From NCBI GenBank assembly GCA_900555515.1, contig USLO01000098.1, forward strand, positions 1 to 6,605: a stretch of 6,605 bases of DNA, read 5' to 3'. Positions 1-5,559 of the stretch are shown here, piece after piece. Source of the stretch: an uncultured Collinsella sp. Its GTDB lineage: Bacteria > Actinomycetota > Coriobacteriia > Coriobacteriales > Coriobacteriaceae. The position numbers were made by a program, and so were the translations under genes. Position 1 is the first letter of the stretch, and each line of letters starts with the position of its first letter. The notes beneath the pieces are model-generated. The model had not been told where the DNA came from, did no database searches, and worked only from the letters and a program-made list of their open reading frames with translations.

Positions 1-1821
1 CAGCTTAAGCAGGGCGACCGCCTGGCCGTGATGGGCAAGGTCGAGTTTGCCTACGGCTTTAAGCAGATGGCCTCGCCGCACTTTGAAAAGCTCGAGGACG
101 GGCGTGCCGCAGGCACCATCCTGCCGGTCCATTACGTGAGTGATGGCGTGAGCCAGGCGTGGATGCGCCGCATCGTAAGCGGCGCGCTCGAGGTCGTCGG
201 CAATCCGTTCGATCCGATTCCCGCGCCGCTGCGAGCAAAGCGGAAGCTCATGAGCAATGCCCGCGCGTTGCGCTCAATCCATTTTCCATCGAGTATGGCA
301 GAGCGCGACATCGCGCGTCGTCGCCTGGCCTACGAGGAGTGCCTCTACCTGCAGCTGGCGTTGCGTCTGCGCAACGACGGCGGCCTGGTCGATGTGGTGC
401 CCTATGCCCACACCGCGGGCGAGCACCTGGCCGCGCTCAAGCAAGCCCTGCCGTTTTCGCTGAGCGACGAGCAGGAGGCCGCGTTCCAGGATATCCTGCG
501 CGATATGTGCGATGACGGGCGTGTGATGAACCGCCTGCTGTTGGGTGATGTCGGTACCGGTAAGACCGCCGTTGCCGCCTGCGCACTGGCTGTGGCTGCC
601 GATAGCGGCACGCAGGCCTGCGTTATGGCGCCCACGGGCGTGCTGGCGCGCCAATATGCCGATAAGACCGGCCCTCTGCTCTCACAGGCCGGCATGTCCT
701 GGGCGCTTCTGACGGGTGCCACGCCGGCTGCAGAGCGCGAGCGCATCCATGCACAGCTGAAATCGGGCGAGCTTAATGTGCTCTTTGGCACCCACGCGGT
801 GCTTTCGGATAACGTTGCGTTCAAGCATCTATCGCTCGTGGTCATCGATGAGCAGCACCGCTTTGGTGTGGGCCAGCGCAACGCTCTGCGCGCGAAGGGC
901 CCCGGTGCCGATCTGCTCGTTATGACGGCAACGCCCATCCCGCGTACGCTGGCGCTTTCGGTCTACGGCGATCTGGATACGAGCATCATCCGCCACCGGC
1001 CTGTTCCGGGTGCCGGTGTGACCACGCGCGTGCTCACCGAGTCGAGCCGCGACCTCGCCTATGGCGCCATTCGCGAGGCGCATGAAAAGGGTCAGCAGGC
1101 CTACGTGATTTGCCCGCTCGTGGAGCCGAGCGATTCGGCCGATGAGTTGGAGGACGTACCCGGTATCGCCCGCGACGAGGAGGGCCGCGTGACGGTCCCC
1201 GTGCCGCTTCACGATACGGCAACCGAGCTCGACCGACTGCGTCTTGCGTTGCCGGGGCTTACCGTCGAGCGCCTTCACGGCCGTATGCCGGCGGGGGAGA
1301 AGGATCGGGTCATCGATGCCTTCAAGCGTGGCGAGATTGACGTGCTCGTTTCGACTACGGTGGTCGAGGTGGGCGTCGACGTGCCCAATGCCACCGTCAT
1401 GGTTATCGAGAACGGTGAGCGCTTTGGTTTGGCTGCCCTGCACCAGCTGCGCGGTCGCGTGGGCCGTGGCAGCGTGTCGGGCACGTGCCTGGTCATGACG
1501 CACTCCAAGGGCAACGGCGGCGCATCGGCGGCACAAGACCGTCTCCAGTCGCTCGAAAAGACCTCGGACGGCTTTACGCTCGCCCAGATGGACCTGCGCC
1601 TGCGCCATGAAGGCGAGATCCTGGGTTATCGTCAGCATGGTGGTGTGACCCTGCGCTTTGTCGACCTGGACGCCGATGAGGACCTTATCGAATGGGCCCA
1701 TTTGGACGCGGTCGAGCTCTTGCGGTATGCTTGCAACCTTGACTCTGTGGCGACGCGTCCCTTGCGCGACGCGGTCGCCATGCGTTATCGACATATCTTT
1801 AAGGAGGTCAGCGGAGGATGA
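1..1821 (+). CDS. recG: ATP-dependent DNA helicase RecG, 5' end outside window
   Basis: RecG remodels stalled replication forks and Holliday junctions by ATP-driven branch migration on double-stranded DNA. The reading frame is open from base 1, so the N-terminus is missing. About 606 codons are visible, against roughly 680-700 residues for a full protein. Codons 1-35 look like the end of the OB-fold wedge domain. Then come the helicase motifs, in window codons: Walker A GDVGTGKT (182-189), motif II DEQHRFGVGQR (283-293), motif III TATPIPRTLAL (from 309), and motif VI QLRGRVGRG (482-490). The C-terminal part has DLRLRHEGEILGYRQHGG, where many RecG proteins have RGPGE, so RHEGE is a variant. 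The stretch around codons 374-410, between ICPLVEP and the LHGRM motif, seems longer than usual. The stop overlaps the rsmD start (ATGA), which implies translational coupling. Identity is very secure. Confidence 0.96.
   Translation, partial: QLKQGDRLAVMGKVEFAYGFKQMASPHFEKLEDGRAAGTILPVHYVSDGVSQAWMRRIVSGALEVVGNPFDPIPAPLRAKRKLMSNARALRSIHFPSSMAERDIARRRLAYEECLYLQLALRLRNDGGLVDVVPYAHTAGEHLAALKQALPFSLSDEQEAAFQDILRDMCDDGRVMNRLLLGDVGTGKTAVAACALAVAADSGTQACVMAPTGVLARQYADKTGPLLSQAGMSWALLTGATPAAERERIHAQLKSGELNVLFGTHAVLSDNVAFKHLSLVVIDEQHRFGVGQRNALRAKGPGADLLVMTATPIPRTLALSVYGDLDTSIIRHRPVPGAGVTTRVLTESSRDLAYGAIREAHEKGQQAYVICPLVEPSDSADELEDVPGIARDEEGRVTVPVPLHDTATELDRLRLALPGLTVERLHGRMPAGEKDRVIDAFKRGEIDVLVSTTVVEVGVDVPNATVMVIENGERFGLAALHQLRGRVGRGSVSGTCLVMTHSKGNGGASAAQDRLQSLEKTSDGFTLAQMDLRLRHEGEILGYRQHGGVTLRFVDLDADEDLIEWAHLDAVELLRYACNLDSVATRPLRDAVAMRYRHIFKEVSGG
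1801..1817 (+). promoter_or_regulatory. Tandem Shine-Dalgarno sequences for rsmD
   Basis: Two purine-rich boxes lie in the last codons of recG: AAGGAGG at 1801-1807 and GGAGG at 1813-1817. The second touches the rsmD ATG directly and is too close to work. The first, 10 bases upstream, is probably the one used. Its strength inside recG suggests rsmD is initiated efficiently even though it overlaps recG. Confidence 0.7.
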
Positions 1822-2474
1822 GAATCATCGGCGGCGAATGGCGCGGTCGTAAGATCGAGGAGCCCCGTGGTCGCGATGTCACCCGCCCCACGACTGATCG
1901 CGTGCGCGAGGCGTGCGCATCTATGGTCATGTCGGCATTCGATTTCGATCTGGACGAGGTCCGTGTGCTGGACGCCTTTGGCGGCTCCGGTGCCCTAGGT
2001 ATCGAGATGCTCTCTCGTGGGGCCCGCTCGCTCACGACGTTTGAGATCGATCGCAACGCCGCGCGGCTCATTACCAAGAATATCGAGTCGCTCTGCCGTG
2101 ACCGTGCGCGTTGGCGCGTGGTAACGGGCGACATGCTGATGAGTGCCTCGCGCGGTCGTGTGCCGGGCGGCCCCTTTGATCTGGTCCTGCTCGACCCGCC
2201 GTATGCTTTTGGCGCCGAGCCGGTCGAGGAACTGCTGCAGAATCTGGCTCAGCAGGGTCTGCTTGCGCCTGGCGCTTATGCCCTGTTTGAGCATGCCTCC
2301 GCCGATGCGGGCGCGCATCCGGCAGGCTTTGAGACTGTACGTGAGAAGCGCTACGGCATTACCTCGGTCGACCTGCTTCGTTGGGTCGGCGATGACGACG
2401 GTGAGGACGATAGTGCCGTCACCGATGCCGATAACAACGATGCCACGACGTTTCAGGAGGACGCCCATGAATGA
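1818..2474 (+). CDS. rsmD: 16S rRNA (guanine(966)-N2)-methyltransferase RsmD
   Basis: RsmD transfers a methyl group from S-adenosylmethionine to N2 of G966 in 16S rRNA during assembly of the small ribosomal subunit. The 218-residue protein starts with the family's MRIIGGEWRGRKI. It carries RPTTDRVREA (residues 23-32), the SAM-binding motif I VLDAFGGSGALGIE (50-63) and the catalytic motif IV DPPY (126-129). The core ends near residue 190 (VDLLRWV). A further 28 residues form a strongly acidic, low-complexity tail (GDDDGEDDSA and onward) not usual for this family of about 180-200 residues. The ATG overlaps the recG stop, and the 3' end overlaps coaD by 8 bases, so recG-rsmD-coaD is probably one transcript. 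The rsmD-coaD pairing is common in bacteria. Confidence 0.95.
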   Translation: MRIIGGEWRGRKIEEPRGRDVTRPTTDRVREACASMVMSAFDFDLDEVRVLDAFGGSGALGIEMLSRGARSLTTFEIDRNAARLITKNIESLCRDRARWRVVTGDMLMSASRGRVPGGPFDLVLLDPPYAFGAEPVEELLQNLAQQGLLAPGAYALFEHASADAGAHPAGFETVREKRYGITSVDLLRWVGDDDGEDDSAVTDADNNDATTFQEDAHE

Positions 2475-2964
2475 CACCATCAACCGCGTGATCGTCCCGG
2501 GCACCTTCGATCCCATCACGTTTGGCCATATCGATGTGATCCGCCGCGCCCGCCGCATCTTTCCCAGTGTGATCGTCGCTGTTGCAGAGTCGCAGGGTAA
2601 AAACGGTGTGGGCACCACGTTTATGCTCGATGAGCGCGTGGCGCTGGCCCGCGAGGCGCTCGGTAATATCGACGGCGTCGAAGTCCTGCCCTTTACCGGC
2701 CTCTTGGTCGACTTCGCTCGTGAGCAGGGGGCGGGGGCCGTGGTCAAGGGCCTGCGCGCCATGACCGACTTTGAGTATGAGCTGCAGCAGGCCGACCTCA
2801 ATTATCGCTTGGATAGCGAGCTGGAGTCCATCTTTGTCATGAGTGCTCCGCAGTACGGTTACATCTCGAGCTCGGTCGTTCGCCAGATCGCCTCGCTCGG
2901 CAGCGATGTATCGACGTTTGTGCCGCCCAACGTGGTCGAAGCGCTCAGACATCGCTTTTCGTGA
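2467..2964 (+). CDS. coaD: Phosphopantetheine adenylyltransferase (PPAT)
   Basis: CoaD adenylates 4'-phosphopantetheine with ATP to give dephospho-CoA and pyrophosphate, the penultimate step of coenzyme A synthesis in the cytoplasm. The start is the ATG at 2467, inside the end of rsmD, because AGGAGG at 2455-2460 lies 6 bases upstream. It gives 165 residues, close to the usual 160. The nucleotidyltransferase signature PGTFDPITFGH is at residues 11-21, with TFGH (18-21) as the T/HxGH ATP-binding motif. Further family blocks are VVKGLRAMTDFEYELQQA in the middle and YISSSVVRQIA near the C-terminus. The 8-base overlap with rsmD implies coupled translation. CoA made through this enzyme also supplies the arm of the ACP encoded further down. 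Confidence 0.97.
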   Translation: MNDTINRVIVPGTFDPITFGHIDVIRRARRIFPSVIVAVAESQGKNGVGTTFMLDERVALAREALGNIDGVEVLPFTGLLVDFAREQGAGAVVKGLRAMTDFEYELQQADLNYRLDSELESIFVMSAPQYGYISSSVVRQIASLGSDVSTFVPPNVVEALRHRFS

Positions 2965-2988
2965 CGTTTTTTATTGCCTGGTGGCATG

Positions 2989-2997
2989 TGGTAAACT
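2989..2997 (+). promoter_or_regulatory. Candidate extended -10 promoter upstream of SepIVA-like gene
   Basis: The 68-base gap after coaD contains TGGTAAACT, which is TGn followed by a TATAAT-like hexamer (TAAACT at 2992-2997). No good TTGACA-like -35 sits at 16-18 bases; TTTATT at 2970-2975 is a weak candidate. Transcription would start near 3004, leaving a leader of about 30 bases before the ATG at 3033. The same TGTGGTA core recurs upstream of rpmF. Inferred from sequence only. Confidence 0.45.
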
Positions 2998-3021
2998 AGC
3001 ACGATGATAAGTTACCTATGA

Positions 3022-3027
3022 AAGGAG
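3022..3027 (+). promoter_or_regulatory. Shine-Dalgarno AAGGAG that fixes the SepIVA-like start
   Basis: AAGGAG lies 5 bases before the ATG at 3033. An in-frame ATG at 3018 overlaps this site and has no purine-rich box of its own, so 3033 is the better start. Confidence 0.75.
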
Positions 3028-3032
3028 ACCGG

Positions 3033-3530
3033 ATGCCGGGCGAGAATTTTCCTGGCGATAGGATCGTCAGCTTGGTCGATGAGCTCGAAGGGCTGATCGA
3101 GGAAGCCAAGCCGCCTTTCGGCAAGAACGCTCAGTTCAAGGTCATCGACGCCGACGTGTTCTTCAATATCCTCGACGAGATCCGCATGAGCTATCCCGAG
3201 GAGTGGCAGAAATCCCGCCGTATCCTTAAGGAGCGCGAGGAGCTTATGGCTTCCGCCGCCGCTCAGGCTGATTCCATCATCGCCGACGCTCAGCAGCAGG
3301 CCCTCACCATTGCCGGTGAGCAGGAGATCGTCCGCCTTGCGCAGCAGCAGGCCGACGACATCCGCGATCGTGCCCAACAGTACGAGCGCGAGACGCGTTA
3401 TGCTGCCGAGGACTACGCGGAGCAGGTCTTTACGCACCTGGAGGAGAACCTCAAGAGCCTGACTGGCACCGTTACCCGTTGCCGTCAGCAGCTCAACGAG
3501 GGTGCCGCCCAACAGAATGGTCAGTGGTAA
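3033..3530 (+). CDS. SepIVA/DivIVA-like coiled-coil protein, probable septation factor
   Basis: The 165-residue protein has no enzyme motif, signal peptide or membrane segment. An N-terminal helical part (residues 10-25, VSLVDELEGLIEEA) is followed by FKVIDADVFFNILDEI (35-50) and a YPEEW turn. A long alanine/glutamine/glutamate-rich coiled coil runs from about residue 58 to 130. The C-terminal helix has HLEENLKSLTGTVTRCRQQL (135-154). As I recall mycobacterial SepIVA (Rv2927c), it has the same order: a short LDEL helix, a VLELIDDI-like segment, an Ala-rich coiled coil and a C-terminal FEEFLNGTL-like helix ending in RHQL. It also sits just upstream of a DUF177 gene near rnc and smc. SepIVA acts in septation and envelope growth in mycobacteria. 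The homology is inferred from memory of that sequence and from synteny. Such proteins are often annotated as ATP synthase subunit B-like because of the coiled coil, which is probably misleading. Confidence 0.8.
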   Translation: MPGENFPGDRIVSLVDELEGLIEEAKPPFGKNAQFKVIDADVFFNILDEIRMSYPEEWQKSRRILKEREELMASAAAQADSIIADAQQQALTIAGEQEIVRLAQQQADDIRDRAQQYERETRYAAEDYAEQVFTHLEENLKSLTGTVTRCRQQLNEGAAQQNGQW

Positions 3531-4084
3531 TGGCTGAGTTTCCGAGCGTTACCGTCGATCTTTCCGAGCAGCTCGAGTTTCCTGGAGATTCGTATCCGCT
3601 GACCGGTAAGGTCGATGTCGCCACCTACACGGTGGGCGAGAAGGAGTACCAGCTTCAGGACGGCATCGACTACGACGTTGTCTTTACCAATGCCGGTACC
3701 GGTGTCTTGCTCACGGGCATGGTCCGCGCGCACGCCACCGGCGAGTGCGACCGTTGCCTGGAGCCCGCCTCGTTTGATATCGCCGGCGAGATCGAGGAGT
3801 TCTACCTCTTTGAGGAGCCCGAGGATCCCGAGGCCTACGAGGACGGCTACGAGCTCCTGGGTGAGGACCGCATCGTCGATCTGGGCGAGCCCATCAATGA
3901 CGCGGTCGTTATGGACACGCCGTTTGTGGTGCTCTGCAAGCCCGATTGCCGTGGTCTGTGCCCCACATGCGGTTGCAATCTCAACGTCGAGCAATGCGAT
4001 TGCGCCGCCCAGGCAGAGGCGGAATGGGCCGCTGCCACGGAAAATCCATTTGCAGCATTGAAGAATCTCAAGCTTGATGAGTAA
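3530..4084 (+). CDS. YceD/DUF177 family metal-binding protein
   Basis: This 184-residue protein belongs to the DUF177 (YceD) family, found next to rpmF in most bacteria. Plant and bacterial members have been linked to 23S rRNA accumulation, but the molecular role is not settled. Visible signs are GECDRCLEP (residues 71-79, a CxxC typical of the family) and a cysteine cluster, CKPDCRGLCPTCGCN then CDC (Cys136, 140, 144, 147, 149, 156, 158), which probably binds a metal such as zinc. The middle is acidic (FEEPEDPEAYED, 94-105), and the C-terminal NPFAALKNL is a common family ending. The ATG shares its A with the stop of the preceding gene (TAATG), and I see no strong Shine-Dalgarno, so re-initiation by terminating ribosomes is likely. 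rpmF follows after 64 bases. Confidence 0.92.
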   Translation: MAEFPSVTVDLSEQLEFPGDSYPLTGKVDVATYTVGEKEYQLQDGIDYDVVFTNAGTGVLLTGMVRAHATGECDRCLEPASFDIAGEIEEFYLFEEPEDPEAYEDGYELLGEDRIVDLGEPINDAVVMDTPFVVLCKPDCRGLCPTCGCNLNVEQCDCAAQAEAEWAAATENPFAALKNLKLDE

Positions 4085-4089
4085 AACTG

Positions 4090-4098
4090 TGGTAGTAT
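4090..4098 (+). promoter_or_regulatory. Candidate extended -10 promoter for rpmF
   Basis: TGGTAGTAT is an extended -10 (TGn plus TAGTAT at 4093-4098) in the 64-base gap before rpmF. TTGATG at 4074-4079 resembles a -35 but is only 13 bases away, too close for a normal sigma-70 promoter. A start near 4105 would give a leader of roughly 44 bases. The box may let the ribosomal protein gene be transcribed separately from the DUF177 gene. Confidence 0.5.
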
Positions 4099-4148
4099 CG
4101 CTACTTGCGCGTAATCGCCACACTGGATAGTTCATAAGGAAGGTCACT

Positions 4149-4328
4149 ATGCCCGTACCTAAACAAAAGCAGGGTCGTATCCGCACTCACACCCGTCGTT
4201 CCGCCAACATGAAGATCTCGGCTGCGGCTCAGTCCACGTGCCCCCGTTGCGGCGCTGTCAAGCTTCCGCACCACGTGTGCCCCAGCTGCGGTTTCTACAA
4301 GGACCGCGAGGTTATCGTTACCGAGTAA
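4149..4328 (+). CDS. rpmF: 50S ribosomal protein bL32, zinc-ribbon form
   Basis: bL32 is a small structural protein of the large ribosomal subunit. The translation is 59 residues, starting MPVPKQKQGRIRTHTRRSAN, which matches the basic N-terminal arm of the family. Four cysteines form a zinc ribbon, CPRC (31-34) and CPSC (44-47), followed by GFYKDREVI (48-56). This is the zinc-dependent (C+) type, so a zinc-free paralogue elsewhere in the genome is possible. AAGGAAGG at 4136-4143 lies 5 bases before the ATG. The position between a DUF177 gene and plsX is the usual order in many bacteria. Confidence 0.97.
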   Translation: MPVPKQKQGRIRTHTRRSANMKISAAAQSTCPRCGAVKLPHHVCPSCGFYKDREVIVTE

Positions 4329-4329
4329 C

Positions 4330-4337
4330 GGTATACT
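4330..4337 (+). promoter_or_regulatory. Candidate -10 box (GGTATACT) upstream of plsX
   Basis: TATACT at 4332-4337 is a good -10 hexamer, directly after the rpmF stop and preceded by GG as in the other boxes of this window. No convincing -35 is visible, and that region would fall inside rpmF. Transcription would begin near 4344, giving a leader of about 72 bases that contains the hairpins described next. Confidence 0.4.
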
Positions 4338-4351
4338 CTGGATGCGATGCC

Positions 4352-4365
4352 GTTCCAAATGGAAC
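4352..4365 (+). repeat. Short inverted repeat in plsX leader
   Basis: GTTCC and GGAAC flank a 4-base spacer AAAT. In RNA this is a weak 5-bp hairpin; in DNA it could be a half-site pair for a regulator. AAATGG at 4357-4362 is also complementary to CCATTT at 4391-4396, which is part of the 3' arm of the terminator hairpin. That makes alternative RNA pairing possible. No known operator is recognised. Confidence 0.3.
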
Positions 4366-4368
4366 CAC

Positions 4369-4398
4369 AATGGCCGGCTCAATGAGTCGGCCATTTTT
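4369..4398 (+). terminator. Intrinsic terminator-like hairpin between rpmF and plsX
   Basis: A 12-bp stem (4369-4380 with 4384-4395, one G-U pair, GC-rich core GGCCGG/CGGCC) closes a 3-base loop and runs into five T residues (4394-4398). This is a textbook Rho-independent terminator. The simplest role is to end rpmF transcripts. Because it lies after the GGTATACT box and only 4 bases before the plsX Shine-Dalgarno, it could instead attenuate plsX. Confidence 0.8.
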
Positions 4399-4402
4399 GT
4401 AT

Positions 4403-4408
4403 AAGGAG
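4403..4408 (+). promoter_or_regulatory. Shine-Dalgarno AAGGAG that fixes the plsX start
   Basis: AAGGAG ends 7 bases before the ATG at 4416 but only 1 base before the in-frame ATG at 4410, so 4416 is the likely start. Confidence 0.75.
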
Positions 4409-4415
4409 CATGTAT

Positions 4416-5435
4416 ATGAGTAACGTTCGCGTTTGTGTAGACGTTGTGGGCGGAGACGAGAAACCTCAGGTTGTTCTCGATGGTATCGAGGCTGCGCTTG
4501 CCGCCGATCCCGATATCGAGGTCTTGGCGGCTGGCCCGGCCGAAATCGTCAATCCCTTTGCAGCTTCCCATGCACGTGTTGAGGCCCTTGAGGCACCTGA
4601 CGTTATCGCCATGGATGACGATCCCATTCGCGCCGTGATGACCAAGCGTAAGTCGTCGATCGTGCTTTCTTGCCGCGCCATTAAGAAGGGCAACGCGGAT
4701 GCGTTCTTCTCCGCCGGCTCGACCGGTGCCATGACCGCCGCTGCCACCGCCTACGTGACGCCGTTTAGGTATCAGGCCGAAGGCAAGAAGCAGCCGGTGC
4801 GCCCCTGTCTGACCAATGCGCTGCCCAATCGCGCCGGCGGTCTGACGGTGCTGTGCGACATGGGTGCCAACCCCGATGTCGAGGTTGACGATATGGTGCG
4901 TTTTGCCCAGATGGGCAGCGCCTATGCCCGCGTCGTCCTGGGCATCGAGCATCCTCGCGTGGGCCTGCTTGCCAACGGCACCGAGGACGAGAAGGGTTCT
5001 AACTTTACCAAGGCCTGTTTCCCTGCTATGAAGGCCGCCGTTCCCGGCTTTGTTGGTAACTGCGAGGGCACCGACCTCACCTCAGGCAACTTCGATGTCG
5101 TCGTTGCCGATGGTATGTCGGGCAATATTGCGCTCAAGGCCACCGAGGGCGCTGCCAAGTTTTTGCTGCAGGAGCTCAAGGGTGTCTTTATGTCTTCGCT
5201 CGGCACCAAGATTGCCGCGCTGCTCATCAAAAAGCAGATGCGCGAGATTAAAGCCAAACTTTCGGGCGACGCCAAGGGCGGCGCGATTCTTTTGGGCCTG
5301 CGCGGCGTGGTCCTGATCGGCCATGGTGCCACCTCGGTCGAGGCTGTCAAAAACGGTACGCTCGCGGCGGCCGAAGCCGTGCGCGCCGGGCTGGTCGAGA
5401 ATGTCGCCAACTCTATGGACGGTATCGTTTTATAA
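4416..5435 (+). CDS. plsX: Phosphate acyltransferase PlsX
   Basis: PlsX moves fatty acyl chains from acyl-ACP to inorganic phosphate, making acyl-phosphate, the acyl donor for PlsY in the first step of phospholipid synthesis. It works at the inner face of the membrane as a peripheral enzyme. The 339-residue length fits the family. Recognisable blocks are VDVVGGDEKP near the N-terminus (many homologues have VDAMGGD), the DDDP segment, the run from DAFFSAGSTGAM, and LCDMGANPDV. Further on are LLANGTEDEKGS, the NCEGTDLTSGNFDVVVADG stretch and MSGNIALKATEG. At the C-terminal end are GAILLGLRGVVLIGHG and a helix ending in VENVANSM. Two in-frame ATG codons exist (4410, 4416); spacing from the Shine-Dalgarno favours 4416. 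It stands alone between two terminator-like hairpins. The ACP gene downstream encodes the carrier of its substrate. Confidence 0.95.
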   Translation: MSNVRVCVDVVGGDEKPQVVLDGIEAALAADPDIEVLAAGPAEIVNPFAASHARVEALEAPDVIAMDDDPIRAVMTKRKSSIVLSCRAIKKGNADAFFSAGSTGAMTAAATAYVTPFRYQAEGKKQPVRPCLTNALPNRAGGLTVLCDMGANPDVEVDDMVRFAQMGSAYARVVLGIEHPRVGLLANGTEDEKGSNFTKACFPAMKAAVPGFVGNCEGTDLTSGNFDVVVADGMSGNIALKATEGAAKFLLQELKGVFMSSLGTKIAALLIKKQMREIKAKLSGDAKGGAILLGLRGVVLIGHGATSVEAVKNGTLAAAEAVRAGLVENVANSMDGIVL

Positions 5436-5480
5436 GAGCGAGTTAGAGCGCTGTTATGTGCTTCGCGGTGCACGTCGTGG

Positions 5481-5488
5481 GGTAGAAT
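5481..5488 (+). promoter_or_regulatory. Candidate -10 box (GGTAGAAT) upstream of acpP
   Basis: TAGAAT (5483-5488) in the 124-base gap after plsX is a good -10 hexamer and shares the GGTAnnnT shape of three other boxes in the window. A TG precedes it 3 bases further away than an extended -10 requires, and no clear -35 is seen. The predicted start, near 5495, lies just before the perfect palindrome. Confidence 0.45.
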
Positions 5489-5501
5489 CAGAACCGTGTC
5501 T

Positions 5502-5531
5502 TGGTACCGCCCGGGCGGTACCATTCTTTTT
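5502..5531 (+). terminator. Perfect palindrome with U-tract between plsX and acpP
   Basis: GGTACCGCCCGGGCGGTACC (5503-5522) is a perfect 20-base palindrome, extended to 22 by a flanking T/A pair. As RNA it forms a 9-bp GC-rich stem with a CCGG loop, followed by TTCTTTTT (5524-5531), an intrinsic terminator shape. It probably ends plsX transcripts. It lies downstream of the GGTAGAAT box and 28 bases before the acpP start, so any transcript from that box would have to read through it. Confidence 0.75.
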
Positions 5532-5559
5532 GTATTCATGCACTATGAGAGGAAGCGCT

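Noticed and set aside
829..1794. Long minus-strand open frame of 321 codons antisense to recG
   Set aside because: It lies wholly opposite conserved helicase motifs, has no recognisable domain, and is the kind of shadow frame expected in GC-rich coding DNA.
2939..2972. Possible terminator at the end of coaD (AAGCG/CGCTT then T-rich sequence)
   Set aside because: The stem is only 5-6 bp with a 9-base loop, partly inside the coding sequence, and the T run is separated from it by GC-containing bases; too weak to call.
4352..4365. Operator for a known fatty-acid regulator (FapR, FabT or FadR type)
   Set aside because: The short GTTCC-AAAT-GGAAC repeat does not match any consensus I can recall with confidence, so I kept it only as an unassigned inverted repeat.
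4101..4952. Minus-strand open frame of 283 codons across rpmF and the plsX start
   Set aside because: It runs antisense to two clear genes and through the terminator, with no protein-family features.
5545..5559. Upstream in-frame ATG for acpP
   Set aside because: The Shine-Dalgarno AGAGGAAG would lie inside the coding region, and the protein would gain five residues not typical of ACP.
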